From Gammaproteobacteria bacterium (lineage in GTDB: Bacteria; Pseudomonadota; Gammaproteobacteria; Steroidobacterales; Rariloculaceae): a stretch of 64,000 nt of DNA. This document shows positions 18,512 through 27,830 of the stretch, one piece after another. The stretch is taken from assembly GCA_017577365.1 (NCBI GenBank), contig PKRJ01000015.1:5364-69363 (forward strand). The letters are read 5' to 3'. The position numbers were made by a program, and so were the translations under genes. A model generated the notes under the pieces. That model made no database searches and had not been told where the DNA came from. It saw nothing but the letters and a program-made list of their open reading frames with translations. Each line of letters begins with the position of its first letter. The stretch's first letter is position 1.

Positions 18512-18548
18512 CACGCCGCCGTCGACGGCCGACGCTCGTCGGGGCGCG

Positions 18549-19169
18549 TCACAGGCGGTACCACTTCTCCCGCAGGCGATCCAGCACCCGGTCCGCATAC
18601 CAGCGCTGCCCGACGCTGCCGTTGTAGCGCGCGAGCCCGCGGACGAAGTCGCCGTTCTCCATGTCGAGGTAGTACTTCAGGATCCGGCAGCCGAGCAGCA
18701 CGTTGAAGTCGATGTCGAACAGCCGGTTCTTGTCGGAGTAGCCGAGCTCCTCGACCCAGAACGGCATGACCTGCATCAGGCCGAGCGCGCTCGCGGAAGA
18801 GATCGCAAAGCGATCGAAGTTGCTTTCGACGTCGATCACCGCGAGCACGAGCTCGGGGTCGAGCCCGACGAGGGTCGCGTGCTTGTGCACGGCCTTCAGG
18901 ATCTCGAGCCGCTCCCCGGGATCCGGCACCTGTCGCGAGAGGCGCGCCGACATATCGACGAGCCAGACCTCGGCGTCGAAACGGTCGACGAAGCTTTCCG
19001 CGTCGGCGATCGCTTCGAGCAGCAGCTCGCGCAGCACCGGATCGGGGCCCGAGCGCGCGTCTCCGACCGCGGCCGGACCGCGCGTGACCGCCGACAGCGT
19101 CTGTGCGGCGACCGTCAGCGGTCCTGCCGCGAAGGCGGCGAGTACAATGAGGCCGAGTGCACGCGTCAT
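18549..19169 (-). CDS. Lytic murein transglycosylase, SLT domain
   Basis: An exported peptidoglycan-cleaving enzyme of 206 residues. The signal peptide is about 1-22 (LGLIVLAAFAAGPLTVAAQ). The SLT fold covers about 85-200 with the catalytic glutamate in VIDVESNFDRFAISSASALG, followed by LMQVMPFWVEELG and ARYNGS, as in family 1 lytic transglycosylases. The ATG overlaps the proS stop (ATGA, 19166-19169), which fixes the start over a longer open frame that would be internal to proS. The position directly after proS is common in Gammaproteobacteria. Confidence 0.88.
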   Translation of the reverse strand: MTRALGLIVLAAFAAGPLTVAAQTLSAVTRGPAAVGDARSGPDPVLRELLLEAIADAESFVDRFDAEVWLVDMSARLSRQVPDPGERLEILKAVHKHATLVGLDPELVLAVIDVESNFDRFAISSASALGLMQVMPFWVEELGYSDKNRLFDIDFNVLLGCRILKYYLDMENGDFVRGLARYNGSVGQRWYADRVLDRLREKWYRL

Positions 19170-20872
19170 CCTCGTCGCCGAGCTGCGATCACCTCGGAGA
19201 TACTGTCCAGAGGCACCATCTCGACGTCCGGGGAACGCCGCGACTTGTACTCGCAACGTCCCTCGTCGAGCCCCTTGTCCGAGATCACGACGCGATGCGG
19301 GATGCCGATCAGGTCCGCGTCGGCGAACTTGAAGCCCGGACGTTGCGGGCGATCGTCGACCAGCGCCTCGAAACCCGCGTCGCGGAGCTTCGCGTAGGTT
19401 TCTTCCGTGGCCTTTCGAACCTGCTCGGACTTGTCCATGTTGATCGGGATCACGATCACGTCGAAGGGCGCGATCGGGTCCGGCCAGATGATGCCCCGCT
19501 CATCATGGTTTTGCTCGATGGCGGCGGCTACGACGCGGGTCACACCGATGCCGTAGCAGCCCATCTGCATGATCCTCGGCTTCCCCTCGGCGTCGAGCAC
19601 GGTCGCGCCCATCGCGCGGCTGTACTTGTCGCCGAGCTGGAATATTTGCCCGACCTCGATCCCGCGCGCGATCGAGAGCTTGCCGCCGCCGCCCGGGCTC
19701 GGGTCGCCGGCGACCGCGTTACGCAGGTCCGCGACTTCGGGCAGCTTCACGTCGCGGTCCCAGTTGACGCCGCGGTAGTGGTAGTCCGCGCGGTTCGCGC
19801 CGCAGACGAAGTCCGCGAGCGGCACGGCGTACTGGTCGACGTAGGCAGGTATGTCGAGCCCGACGGGGCCGATGAAACCCGCCACCGACCCGAGCGCTTC
19901 GACCTCGGCGGGACGCAGCATCGTGAGCGGCGTCGCGACGCCCGGGAGCCTCTGCGCCTTGACCGCGTTCAGCTCGTGATCGCCGCGGAGATAGAGCGCG
20001 ACGGCCGGCGACTCCGTCCCGCGGACCAGCAGCGTCTTCAAGCACTTCTCGGGCGGGACGCCGAGGAAGGAGGCCAACGCCTCGATGCTGCCGACGCCCG
20101 GCGTCTCGACGAGCGTCATCGACTCGCTCGGCGCGGGCCGCGGCGTATTCGGCGGCGGCAGGTCGACGATCTCGACGTTGCCGGCGAAACCGTCCTCGTC
20201 GCAGTACGCGATGACGTCCTCGCCGGATGCCGCGAGCACCTGGAACTCCTCGGAGCGGCTGCCGCCGATCGCGCCGGTATCGGCCTGGACGATCCGGTAC
20301 TCGAGCCCCAGCCGGTCGAAGATGCGCTTGTACGCCTCGCGCATCACCCGGTAGCCCTCGAGCAGCGACTCCTCGTCCAAATGGAACGAGTAGGCGTCCT
20401 TCATCACGAACTCGCGAGCGCGCATCACGCCGAAGCGGGGGCGGATCTCGTCGCGGAACTTCGTGCCGATCTGGTAGTAGTTGACCGGCAGCTGCCGATA
20501 GCTTTTCAGCTCGTTGCGGGCGATATCGGTGACGACTTCCTCGTGCGTCGGCCCGAGACAGAAGTCCCGCTGATGGCGGTCCTTGATGCGCAGGAGCTCC
20601 GGCCCGTAAGCATCCCAGCGCGTCGACTCCTGCCAGAGCTCGGCAGGCTGAACGACCGGCATCGAGATCTCGAGCGCGCCCGCTCGGTCCATCTCTTCCC
20701 GGATGATCCGCTCGACCTTGTGCAGCACGCGGCGGCCGAGCGGCAGCCACGTATAAAGTCCGGAGGCGAGGCGGCGAATCAGGCCGGCGCGCAGCATCAG
20801 CTGGTGGCTTACGACCTCCGCGTCCGCCGGAACTTCCTTCAGGGTGTTGATCGGGAGCTTGCTAAGATACAT
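19166..20872 (-). CDS. proS: Prolyl-tRNA synthetase, bacterial type with editing domain
   Basis: Class II synthetase of 568 residues that charges tRNA-Pro. Motif 2 is around NYYQIGTKFRDEIRPRFGVM and motif 3 around GCYGIGVTRVVAAAIEQ. Between them, residues about 225-400 form the INS editing domain that clears Ala-tRNA-Pro (CLKTLLVRG; GPVGLDIPAYVD). A C-terminal anticodon-binding domain follows. A minus-strand -10 box TACAAT (plus coordinates 20915-20920) lies about 45 bp upstream of the ATG. The following lytic transglycosylase is coupled to it. Confidence 0.97.
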   Translation of the reverse strand: MYLSKLPINTLKEVPADAEVVSHQLMLRAGLIRRLASGLYTWLPLGRRVLHKVERIIREEMDRAGALEISMPVVQPAELWQESTRWDAYGPELLRIKDRHQRDFCLGPTHEEVVTDIARNELKSYRQLPVNYYQIGTKFRDEIRPRFGVMRAREFVMKDAYSFHLDEESLLEGYRVMREAYKRIFDRLGLEYRIVQADTGAIGGSRSEEFQVLAASGEDVIAYCDEDGFAGNVEIVDLPPPNTPRPAPSESMTLVETPGVGSIEALASFLGVPPEKCLKTLLVRGTESPAVALYLRGDHELNAVKAQRLPGVATPLTMLRPAEVEALGSVAGFIGPVGLDIPAYVDQYAVPLADFVCGANRADYHYRGVNWDRDVKLPEVADLRNAVAGDPSPGGGGKLSIARGIEVGQIFQLGDKYSRAMGATVLDAEGKPRIMQMGCYGIGVTRVVAAAIEQNHDERGIIWPDPIAPFDVIVIPINMDKSEQVRKATEETYAKLRDAGFEALVDDRPQRPGFKFADADLIGIPHRVVISDKGLDEGRCEYKSRRSPDVEMVPLDSISEVIAARRRG

Positions 20873-20985
20873 TTGTTCCGCGGGCAGCTCGGTGGACGGT
20901 AACGAGAACGCGGGATTGTAGCGGCGCGGCCGTTGCCAGAGCTAGCCGAGCCGTTTGCGGCCGGCCGATGCGATAGGATTGAGCT

Positions 20986-21756
20986 GTGGAAGGCGAACAG
21001 GCGAGCTCACCTCGCAAAGGAATCTATCTGCTCCCGAATTTGCTGACGACCGGCGGGTTGTTCGCCGGTTTCTATTCGATCGTCGCGGCGATCGACGGCA
21101 ATTTCGCGGCCGCCGCGTGGTCGATCTTCATCGCCATGTTCCTCGATGGCCTCGACGGGCGCGTCGCGCGGCTGACGAGCACCGCGAGCGACTTCGGTAA
21201 GGAGTTCGACAGCCTTGCGGACATGGTGTCTTTCGGCCTCGCGCCGGCGATCGTCACCTATCAGTGGGGCGTCGAGCGGCTCGCCGAGTACGGCGCGGTC
21301 TGGGGGCGGCTCGGATGGCTCGCCGCGTTTCTATACTGCGCCGCCGCCGCGTTCCGTCTCGCGCGCTTCAACACGAACTCCGCGATGCTCGACCGTCGAT
21401 ACTTTCAGGGGCTCGCGAGTCCTGCGGCGGCGGCCGGGGTCGCGTCGATGGTCTGGCTCAGCACGTCGTACGGCATCGACGGCCTGTTCGCGTTGGTCGC
21501 CGGTATCGCGATCACCGCGACCGCGGGCCTGTTGATGATGTCGCGCTTCAGCTATTTGAGCTTCAAGGAGATCGAGCCGGGGCAGCGTGTTCGATTCGGC
21601 AAGCTGCTCTTGATCCCGCTCGTCATCATCGTGATCGCGATCGAGCCCGAGCTCGTCGTGTTCGCGCTGTTCGTCATCTATGCGTCGTCGGGGCCGGTGA
21701 TGTGGCTCTTGCGTCGGCGGCGCTCGCGGCAGGCCGAGATCACCGCGGCGCCATGA
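20986..21756 (+). CDS. pssA: CDP-diacylglycerol-serine O-phosphatidyltransferase
   Basis: Membrane enzyme of 256 residues that makes phosphatidylserine, precursor of phosphatidylethanolamine. It is the CDP-alcohol transferase type, not the E. coli phospholipase-D type. The motif D-G-X2-A-R-X8-G-X3-D-X3-D is complete: DGLDGRVARLTSTASDFGKE followed by FDSLADMVSFGLAP. About seven hydrophobic segments are seen. The start is GTG at 20986. A -10-like TAGGAT ends seven bases before it, so the mRNA may be nearly leaderless, although AGGA could also act as a ribosome-binding site. The next gene is coupled by ATGA. Confidence 0.92.
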   Translation: MEGEQASSPRKGIYLLPNLLTTGGLFAGFYSIVAAIDGNFAAAAWSIFIAMFLDGLDGRVARLTSTASDFGKEFDSLADMVSFGLAPAIVTYQWGVERLAEYGAVWGRLGWLAAFLYCAAAAFRLARFNTNSAMLDRRYFQGLASPAAAAGVASMVWLSTSYGIDGLFALVAGIAITATAGLLMMSRFSYLSFKEIEPGQRVRFGKLLLIPLVIIVIAIEPELVVFALFVIYASSGPVMWLLRRRRSRQAEITAAP

Positions 21757-22538
21757 GCCGGCGCCTGGCCTATCTTGCCGAGATCGGGATCCCGGCGTAT
21801 CGATTGCGCCGCGCTCCCGTCGCAGAGGCGCCGCGCGACGCCGTGGAAACGGCAGTCGACGCGGCGGCCGCGACGCCGGTCGACGACACGCGCGCGGAGC
21901 CGAGCGTGCCGGTGCCATGCTTTGCTCGGGAAGAGACGCCGATCGCGGTCGCTCGAGGGTCGGCCGCGGGCGCGACCGACGACGACGCGTGGAGCAGGCT
22001 TGCCGCCGAGGTCAGAGACTGCCGCAGGTGCGCCCTGCATCGCGGCCGCACGCAGACGGTCTTCGGCGTCGGACGCCGGGATGCCGAGCTCCTCGTGGTC
22101 GGCGAGGCGCCCGGCGAGGAGGAAGATCGCCAGGGCGAGCCTTTCGTCGGCCCGGCAGGTCGATTGCTGACCGCGATGTTGAAGTCGATCGGCTTGGCGC
22201 GGGAAGAGGTCTTCATCGCGAATATCCTGAAGTGCCGTCCGCCGGGTAATCGCGATCCGCGTCCCGACGAAGCGGACGCGTGCGCGGATTTCCTGAACCG
22301 CCAGATCGCGCTGGTGAAGCCGAAGGCGATGCTCGCGGTCGGGCGAATCTCGGCGCAGCGGCTGCTCGATACGGACCTGCCGGTCGGCCGCCTGCGCGGC
22401 GTCGTGCATCGCTACGGGGACTCGGCGATCCCGCTGGTCGTGACGTATCATCCGGCGTATCTGCTCCGGACTCCGATCGCGAAGGCGAAGAGCTGGCAGG
22501 ACCTTTGCATGCTCCTGTCGTTACTGCGGTCGGCGTAG
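21753..22538 (+). CDS. Uracil-DNA glycosylase, family 4/5 iron-sulfur type
   Basis: Removes uracil from DNA in base-excision repair; 261 residues. The core shows CRRCALHRGRTQTVFGVG (two cluster cysteines), the catalytic loop GEAPGEEEDRQGEPFVGPAG, NILKCRPPGNRDPRPDE with a further cluster cysteine, and TYHPAYLLR with the conserved histidine. Residues 1-80 are a low-complexity Ala/Thr/Asp-rich extension found with little conservation in proteobacterial homologues. Coupled to pssA (ATGA) and followed by rimI, which matches the common udg-rimI neighbourhood. Confidence 0.88.
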   Translation: MSRRLAYLAEIGIPAYRLRRAPVAEAPRDAVETAVDAAAATPVDDTRAEPSVPVPCFAREETPIAVARGSAAGATDDDAWSRLAAEVRDCRRCALHRGRTQTVFGVGRRDAELLVVGEAPGEEEDRQGEPFVGPAGRLLTAMLKSIGLAREEVFIANILKCRPPGNRDPRPDEADACADFLNRQIALVKPKAMLAVGRISAQRLLDTDLPVGRLRGVVHRYGDSAIPLVVTYHPAYLLRTPIAKAKSWQDLCMLLSLLRSA

Positions 22539-22559
22539 GCGCCGCGAAGCAGAGCCAAT

Positions 22560-23051
22560 ATGAGCGCAGCCGCCGAACAACCAGAGGTCCGGATTCGCAT
22601 GATGCAGCCGGCCGACCTCAAGGCGATCGCCGAGGTCGAGAAGGCCGCATACGAATTCCCTTGGAGCCTCGAGATCTTTCGCGACTGCCTGCTCGCCGGC
22701 TACTACGCGATCGTGCTCGAGCTCGATGGCGTCGTCTCCGGCTACAGCATCATGTCGATCGCCGCGGGCGAAGCCCACGTGCTCAATCTGTGCGTCCACC
22801 CGCGCGTGCAGCACCGCGGCTACGGACGGCGCCTGCTGAACACGTTGCTCGACAAGGCACGCGACGCCGATGCGGAGAAGGTCTTTCTCGAAGTGCGTCC
22901 GTCCAATACCAACGCGTTGTCGCTCTACCGATCCGTCGGTTTCCAGGAGATCGGCATTCGCCCCGCGTACTATCAGGCGCGCTGGGGCCGGGAAGATGCC
23001 GTGATCCTCGCGGCGCAGCTCAAGCCGAAGACGACCGAAACGTCCGAGTGA
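22560..23051 (+). CDS. rimI: Ribosomal protein S18-alanine N-acetyltransferase
   Basis: A GNAT-fold enzyme of 163 residues that acetylates the N-terminal alanine of ribosomal protein S18. The acetyl-CoA-binding motif A is VHPRVQHRGYGRRLL, preceded by the beta-strand AHVLNLCV, and the C-terminal LEVRPSNTNALSLYRSVGF segment is characteristic of RimI. The N-terminus MSAAAEQPEVRIRMMQPAD is slightly extended. It starts 21 bp after the glycosylase gene, without a clear ribosome-binding site. Confidence 0.92.
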   Translation: MSAAAEQPEVRIRMMQPADLKAIAEVEKAAYEFPWSLEIFRDCLLAGYYAIVLELDGVVSGYSIMSIAAGEAHVLNLCVHPRVQHRGYGRRLLNTLLDKARDADAEKVFLEVRPSNTNALSLYRSVGFQEIGIRPAYYQARWGREDAVILAAQLKPKTTETSE

Positions 23052-23077
23052 CGGCGATCTCGCACGCCCCCTTCCGG

Positions 23078-23109
23078 TAGAATGCACGGCCCGCCGCATC
23101 CTGCGGCGG
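23078..23109 (+). promoter_or_regulatory. prfC upstream region: -10 box and perfect stem-loop
   Basis: Between rimI and prfC a -10-like TAGAAT (23078-23083) is followed by a perfect inverted repeat, CCGCCGCA (23091-23098) / TGCGGCGG (23102-23109), with a three-base loop. No T-run follows, so it is not a canonical terminator; if the promoter is used the hairpin would sit near the 5' end of the prfC mRNA, about 75 nt before the start codon. Confidence 0.4.
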
Positions 23110-23184
23110 ATCCGCCTCCTCGGAGACTCATGGATACCGATTCGCGTCGCGCGCGTGCGCGGGACGCGGGATACCGAAACGCGA

Positions 23185-24783
23185 ATGACCGATTCCCTCG
23201 TGCAAGAAATCGAAAAGCGCCGAACGTTCGCGATCATCTCGCACCCGGACGCCGGCAAGACGACGCTGACCGAGAAGCTTCTGCTCTTCGGCGGGGCGAT
23301 CCAATTGGCCGGCGCCGTGAAGGGGCGCAAGGCGCGGCGTCACGCGACGTCGGACTGGATGCAGCTCGAGCAGGAGCGAGGCATCTCGGTGACGTCGTCG
23401 GTGATGCAGTTCCCGTACGCGGGCCGCGTCGTGAATCTGCTCGACACTCCGGGCCACGAGGACTTCTCCGAGGATACCTATCGCACGCTGACCGCCGTCG
23501 ACAGCGCGCTGATGGTCATCGACGCCGCGAAGGGCGTCGAGGAACGCACGATCAAGCTGATGGACGTCTGCCGTCTGCGCACGACGCCGATCATGACGTT
23601 CATCAACAAGTTCGACCGCGACGGGCGCGAGCCGCTCGAGCTGCTCGACGAGATCGAGACGGTGCTGAAGATCGAGTGCGCGCCCGTCACCTGGCCGATC
23701 GGCATGGGGCGCGAGTTTCGCGGTCTCTATCACTTGCTCGAGGATCGGATCTACCTCTATCACGGCCGAGACGGCAGCCGACTGCCGGAGGTCGAGCGCA
23801 TCGACGGGATCGCGTCGGACGCGGCGAGAGAGCGGCTCGGCGACGCCGTCGAGCGGATCGTCGAAGAGATCGAGCTGATCCGCGGCGCGAGCGGCGCGTT
23901 CGATCGGACGCGCTATCTCGCGGGCGAGCAGACGCCGGTCTTCTGCGGTGCCGCGATCCACAACATAGGCGTCAAGGAGCTGCTCGACGCGTTCGTCGAG
24001 CACGCGCCGCCGCCGCTGCCGCGCGACACCGAGACGCGTCGCGTCGATCCGCTCGAGCCCACGCTCTCGGGATTCGTCTTCAAGATCCAGGCGAACATGG
24101 ATCCCGCGCACCGCGACCGGATCGCGTTCATGCGCATTTGCTCGGGCAGCTATCGTCCCGGAATGAAATTGCACCACGTCCGCCTCGGCCGCGAGGTTCG
24201 CGTCGCCGACGCGATCACGTTCATGGCCGCGGATCGGCAGCACGTCGAGGAGGCGTACGCGGGCGACATCATCGGGCTGCACAATCACGGCACGATCAAC
24301 ATCGGCGACAGCTTCACCGAGGGCGAGCGCCTGGTGTTCACGGGCATTCCGGATTTCGCGCCCGAGCTGTTCCGCCGCGCCGTGCTCAGGGATCCGCTGA
24401 AGCTGAAAGCGCTGCAGAAAGGACTCGCGCAGCTCTGCGAGGAAGGCGCGACGCAGCTGTTCAGGCCGCTGACGAGCAACGACCTCATCTTGGGCGCGGT
24501 CGGTCCGCTGCAGTTCGACGTCGCGGCGTTCCGCCTCAAGGACGAGTACCGCGTCGACTGCGTGTTCGAAGGCGTGAACGTCGTGACCGCGCGATGGGTG
24601 CGTTCCTCGAATCGCGCGAAGCTCGAGGAGTTCAAGAAGCGTCTCGCGGCGAATCTCGCCGAGGACCACGCGGGAGAGCTCGTCTATCTCGCGCCGTCGA
24701 CGGTCAGTCTGAGCTTGACGCGCGAGCGTTGGCCCGAGATCGAGTTTCACGAGACGCGCGATCGCCGCAGCGCCGCCGCGTAG
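23185..24783 (+). CDS. prfC: Peptide chain release factor 3
   Basis: Translational GTPase of 532 residues that recycles RF1 and RF2 from the ribosome after peptide release. G1 is SHPDAGKTTLTEKLL, G2 surrounds RGISVTSSV, G3 is DTPGHEDFSEDTYR and G4 is NKFD. Beta-barrel domains II and III follow. The length equals the E. coli protein. The frame is open to 23155, but MTDSLVQEIEKRRTF aligns with family N-termini, so the ATG at 23185 is chosen. It converges with the transglutaminase gene nine bases away. Confidence 0.96.
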   Translation: MTDSLVQEIEKRRTFAIISHPDAGKTTLTEKLLLFGGAIQLAGAVKGRKARRHATSDWMQLEQERGISVTSSVMQFPYAGRVVNLLDTPGHEDFSEDTYRTLTAVDSALMVIDAAKGVEERTIKLMDVCRLRTTPIMTFINKFDRDGREPLELLDEIETVLKIECAPVTWPIGMGREFRGLYHLLEDRIYLYHGRDGSRLPEVERIDGIASDAARERLGDAVERIVEEIELIRGASGAFDRTRYLAGEQTPVFCGAAIHNIGVKELLDAFVEHAPPPLPRDTETRRVDPLEPTLSGFVFKIQANMDPAHRDRIAFMRICSGSYRPGMKLHHVRLGREVRVADAITFMAADRQHVEEAYAGDIIGLHNHGTINIGDSFTEGERLVFTGIPDFAPELFRRAVLRDPLKLKALQKGLAQLCEEGATQLFRPLTSNDLILGAVGPLQFDVAAFRLKDEYRVDCVFEGVNVVTARWVRSSNRAKLEEFKKRLAANLAEDHAGELVYLAPSTVSLSLTRERWPEIEFHETRDRRSAAA

Positions 24784-24792
24784 CTTCGCGAG

Positions 24793-26796
24793 TCACGCGC
24801 GGGCATGCGCCGGCCGCCGCGGGCGGCGCGGCCTGAAGTGCCGCACGAGCGCTTCGAGTCGCCGTAAGGCATGGCCGTTGCGGTCGGGCCCGTAGCGCGC
24901 GGCGAGATACGCCGCGGCGATCCGACGGACCGCCGCCGCCTCTCCGGGCAACGCGAGCGCGGCGCGCTCGGCGAATGCGCTCGGCGTCTCGTGCGGCGCC
25001 GGCGGGCGGATCCCGTATCGGCGGAGACGCCGGACGAAGCGGTCGAACGCTCGCACGACGGGATCGTGCACGCGACGCATGCGCGACCCGAGCGCGTGAC
25101 CGATCGTGAGCAGCGCGAGGATCGCCGCGACGGCGACGGCCGCGGTTCCGAGCAGCCGAGCCGCGCTCGGCGAGACGAAGCCGAGCCGCTCGAGGAACAT
25201 GCGCTGGGACGCTTGACCGTACCCGACGACGACCTCGTACCAGCGCATCTCGAACGTATCCCAGAGATGCCGCATCGTGCGAATCAAGCCGACGCGGCCG
25301 ATCGCCGAGCCGAGACCCGCGATCGCCGACGCGGCGCCGCGCTCGATCCGCTCCGGCGCGATCGCGGCGGTCGGATCGATCCGAACCCAGCCGCGATCCT
25401 CGAGCCAGACCTCGGTCCACGCGTGCGCGTCGGATTGCCGCACGACGTAATAGCCGCCGAAGCCGTTGCGCTCTCCGCCGTGGTAGCCCGTCACGACGCG
25501 CGCCGGCATGCCGGCCGCGCGCAACATGATCGCGAGCGCCGACGCGTAGTGCTCGCAGAAGCCTTCGCGCGTGTCGAACAGGAATTCGTCGACGGGCTGC
25601 GCACCGAGGCGCGCGGGCCGCAAGGTGTAGCGGAACGGCTCCCGCGTGAAGTGGTCGAGCGCGCGGCGAATCAGCGCCTCACCGGCGAGACCTTGTGCCT
25701 TCCAATCGGCGACGAGCGCGACGGTGCGCGGGCTCGAGCCTTCCGGCACGTAGGTGAGGCGATGCCGCTCGTAGAGGCCCGGCGGTTCGAGCGTGCGGTA
25801 GCGCGTGTGCGAGACCACGCGGTAATCGAGGCGTCGTCCGCGGTCGCGGCGCGTCCGGGCGACGAGCTGATAGTCCGACGTCATCACGAGCCGCCCGGGC
25901 TCGCTCCAGCTCCGTGGCATGTCGAGCGCGAAGGTCCAACCGGGCGTGCCGGGCTCGAGCAGCACGCGATACTCGACCGGCGCGCCGAGATACTCGACGC
26001 GCGGCGGCTCGTCGAGCCGGTGCGCGAACCCGCGCGTCCACGTCCGTCCGTCGAACTCGGCGAGGACCGGGCCGCGCCAATAGAGCTCGCCGAGCGGCGG
26101 AGGCTCGCCCTCGAACTCGACGCGGAACGCGATCTCGTCGGACAGCACGAGATGGCTGATGTCGCCGGGAGTCATCGAGTCCGACAAGCCGGTCGCGCCG
26201 CTTCCGGGCGCGGTCGGCAGCGCCCAGAGCGGGCCGGGCAGGCGAGGGAAGAGCACGAAGAGCACGAGCATGACCGGCACCGCCTTCACGAGAAGGCCGG
26301 CGGCGACGCCGAGCGTGCGCGCGGACGGCAGCAGCGGGCCGCCGCGGCCGAGCTGCACGAGACCCGCGGTGGTGACGAGGACGAAGACGATGAGATAGGC
26401 GCCGACCAGCGGGCTTTGATGCTCGAGCAGGCTCGCGAAGACGAGGAAATAGCTGATGATCATCAGCAAGACCTCGTCGCGGTGCGTCCTCGTCTCGACG
26501 AGCTTGAGCGCGACCATGGCGACGAGCAGCGCGCTGCCGGCGATGACGCCGTTGATCGTGCGGAACTCGGCGATCACGCCCGAGAACGCGGCGGCCGCGA
26601 GCACGATGCGCAGCGCCCGTCCGGGGGTGCGCCAGCCGAAACGGTCGGCGGCGAGCCGCCACGCCGCGGCGGCGAGCAGCAACGCCGGCAGCCAAGCGGG
26701 GAGCAGCGACCAATGCGGCAGGCTCGCCGCGACGACGACGCCGGCCGACCACACGAGGCGTGCCCGGGTCGAGACCGGAGGCGTTACGGCGCTCAT
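24793..26796 (-). CDS. Transglutaminase-domain membrane protein (TgpA / DUF3488 type)
   Basis: A 667-residue inner-membrane protein. The DUF3488 N-terminal part has about seven membrane segments (residues 13-190). A periplasmic transglutaminase-like domain follows with the complete triad: Cys in REGFCEHYAS, His in QSDAHAWTEV and Asp in VRIDPTAA. One further membrane helix (about 560-580) and a cytosolic arginine-rich tail complete it. Homologue TgpA of Pseudomonas is essential there; the substrate is not established. The ATG overlaps the DUF58 stop (ATGA), so the start at 26796 is preferred over the longer open frame. Confidence 0.9.
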   Translation of the reverse strand: MSAVTPPVSTRARLVWSAGVVVAASLPHWSLLPAWLPALLLAAAAWRLAADRFGWRTPGRALRIVLAAAAFSGVIAEFRTINGVIAGSALLVAMVALKLVETRTHRDEVLLMIISYFLVFASLLEHQSPLVGAYLIVFVLVTTAGLVQLGRGGPLLPSARTLGVAAGLLVKAVPVMLVLFVLFPRLPGPLWALPTAPGSGATGLSDSMTPGDISHLVLSDEIAFRVEFEGEPPPLGELYWRGPVLAEFDGRTWTRGFAHRLDEPPRVEYLGAPVEYRVLLEPGTPGWTFALDMPRSWSEPGRLVMTSDYQLVARTRRDRGRRLDYRVVSHTRYRTLEPPGLYERHRLTYVPEGSSPRTVALVADWKAQGLAGEALIRRALDHFTREPFRYTLRPARLGAQPVDEFLFDTREGFCEHYASALAIMLRAAGMPARVVTGYHGGERNGFGGYYVVRQSDAHAWTEVWLEDRGWVRIDPTAAIAPERIERGAASAIAGLGSAIGRVGLIRTMRHLWDTFEMRWYEVVVGYGQASQRMFLERLGFVSPSAARLLGTAAVAVAAILALLTIGHALGSRMRRVHDPVVRAFDRFVRRLRRYGIRPPAPHETPSAFAERAALALPGEAAAVRRIAAAYLAARYGPDRNGHALRRLEALVRHFRPRRPRRPAHARA

Positions 26797-27830
26797 TGCC
26801 GGTCCTCGCTTGCCGCGGGGAAGAGGGCGAGCGCCTCGAGGCAGCGATGCAGATGGGATTCGCCGGAGCCGATAGGCACCGTTTGGCCGGGCAGGCGAAG
26901 ACCGAAGCTCATGCCCTCGGCGGCCGCGTCGAGGCACCAGCGCGCGAGCACGGACAGGCGCTGCTCGGGATCCTTGCCCGGGGCTTCGTCGTAGTCGAGC
27001 ACGTCGACGCGGTCGCCGCCGCCCGCGAACTCTTTGAGAAGCAGCTCGTCGGTGCGCGCATAGGCCTTCCACGCGATGCGCCGCGGCGGATCGCCCGGCA
27101 GCGCGTTGCGCAGCCCCGCGAAATCCGCGTCGCCGCGTTCCGCCGTGTCGCTGCCGCGCTCCGTGCGCGTCGCGGGCCGCGGGATGCCGGGGGGCGCGGG
27201 CTCGGGATAGACGATGCAGGCGATATCCATGCGCGCGTAAGTCCACGCGCGAAAGAGCGCGCCGGGATGCCGCGTCGCGATCGAGAAGCGCGGCGCCTCG
27301 AGGCGTCCGCGACGCGTCGCGGGCACGCCGAACGCGATGACGACGCTCTCGCCGGCGGGAACGTCGACCGGACCGAACTCTCGGCCTTCCGCGCCGAGCG
27401 CGATCTCGTAGCGGGGGACGCGCCCCGGATTCGAAAGCCGCAGCCGGAAGCGCGCCTCGCCGCCGGCGAAAACGGGCGAGGCGCCGGCGAACGAAACTTC
27501 GAGCCCGAGCAAGTTCGCGTGGCAGTGGTGCAGCATCGCGACGCCCAAGCCCACGAGCAGAAAGGTCAGCGCGAAGCCCAAGCTTGCGCTGTAGTTGATC
27601 GATGCGAACAGCATCGCGAGGACCACGCCGCCGAACGCCAGCCCGAAGCGAGTCGGAAGGATGTAGATGCGCCTGCGCCCGAGCACGAACGACGGCGGGT
27701 CCGACGGCCGACCGCGCGCAAGCCACGCGGCGAGGCGTCCCTTCGACAGGATTTCCGCAAGCGAGCGCGTTGCCGCTTGCGGCTTAGGGAACGCGAACCG
27801 CTTGGAGAACGGCGACGCCGACGTGGCCAC
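26793..27830 (-). CDS. DUF58 domain-containing protein
   Basis: A 345-residue protein with two adjacent membrane segments (about 58-100) followed by a beta-rich region and the DUF58 signature (RIAWKAYARTDELLLKEFAG) near residue 260. DUF58 proteins accompany MoxR ATPases and transglutaminases; their biochemical role is unknown. It sits between the MoxR and transglutaminase genes. The annotated start lies 47 bp inside the moxR gene, and no later start codon comes before the conserved part without losing sequence, so the long overlap may be real or the true start may be a non-ATG codon. Confidence 0.85.
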   Translation of the reverse strand: MATSASPFSKRFAFPKPQAATRSLAEILSKGRLAAWLARGRPSDPPSFVLGRRRIYILPTRFGLAFGGVVLAMLFASINYSASLGFALTFLLVGLGVAMLHHCHANLLGLEVSFAGASPVFAGGEARFRLRLSNPGRVPRYEIALGAEGREFGPVDVPAGESVVIAFGVPATRRGRLEAPRFSIATRHPGALFRAWTYARMDIACIVYPEPAPPGIPRPATRTERGSDTAERGDADFAGLRNALPGDPPRRIAWKAYARTDELLLKEFAGGGDRVDVLDYDEAPGKDPEQRLSVLARWCLDAAAEGMSFGLRLPGQTVPIGSGESHLHRCLEALALFPAASEDRQ

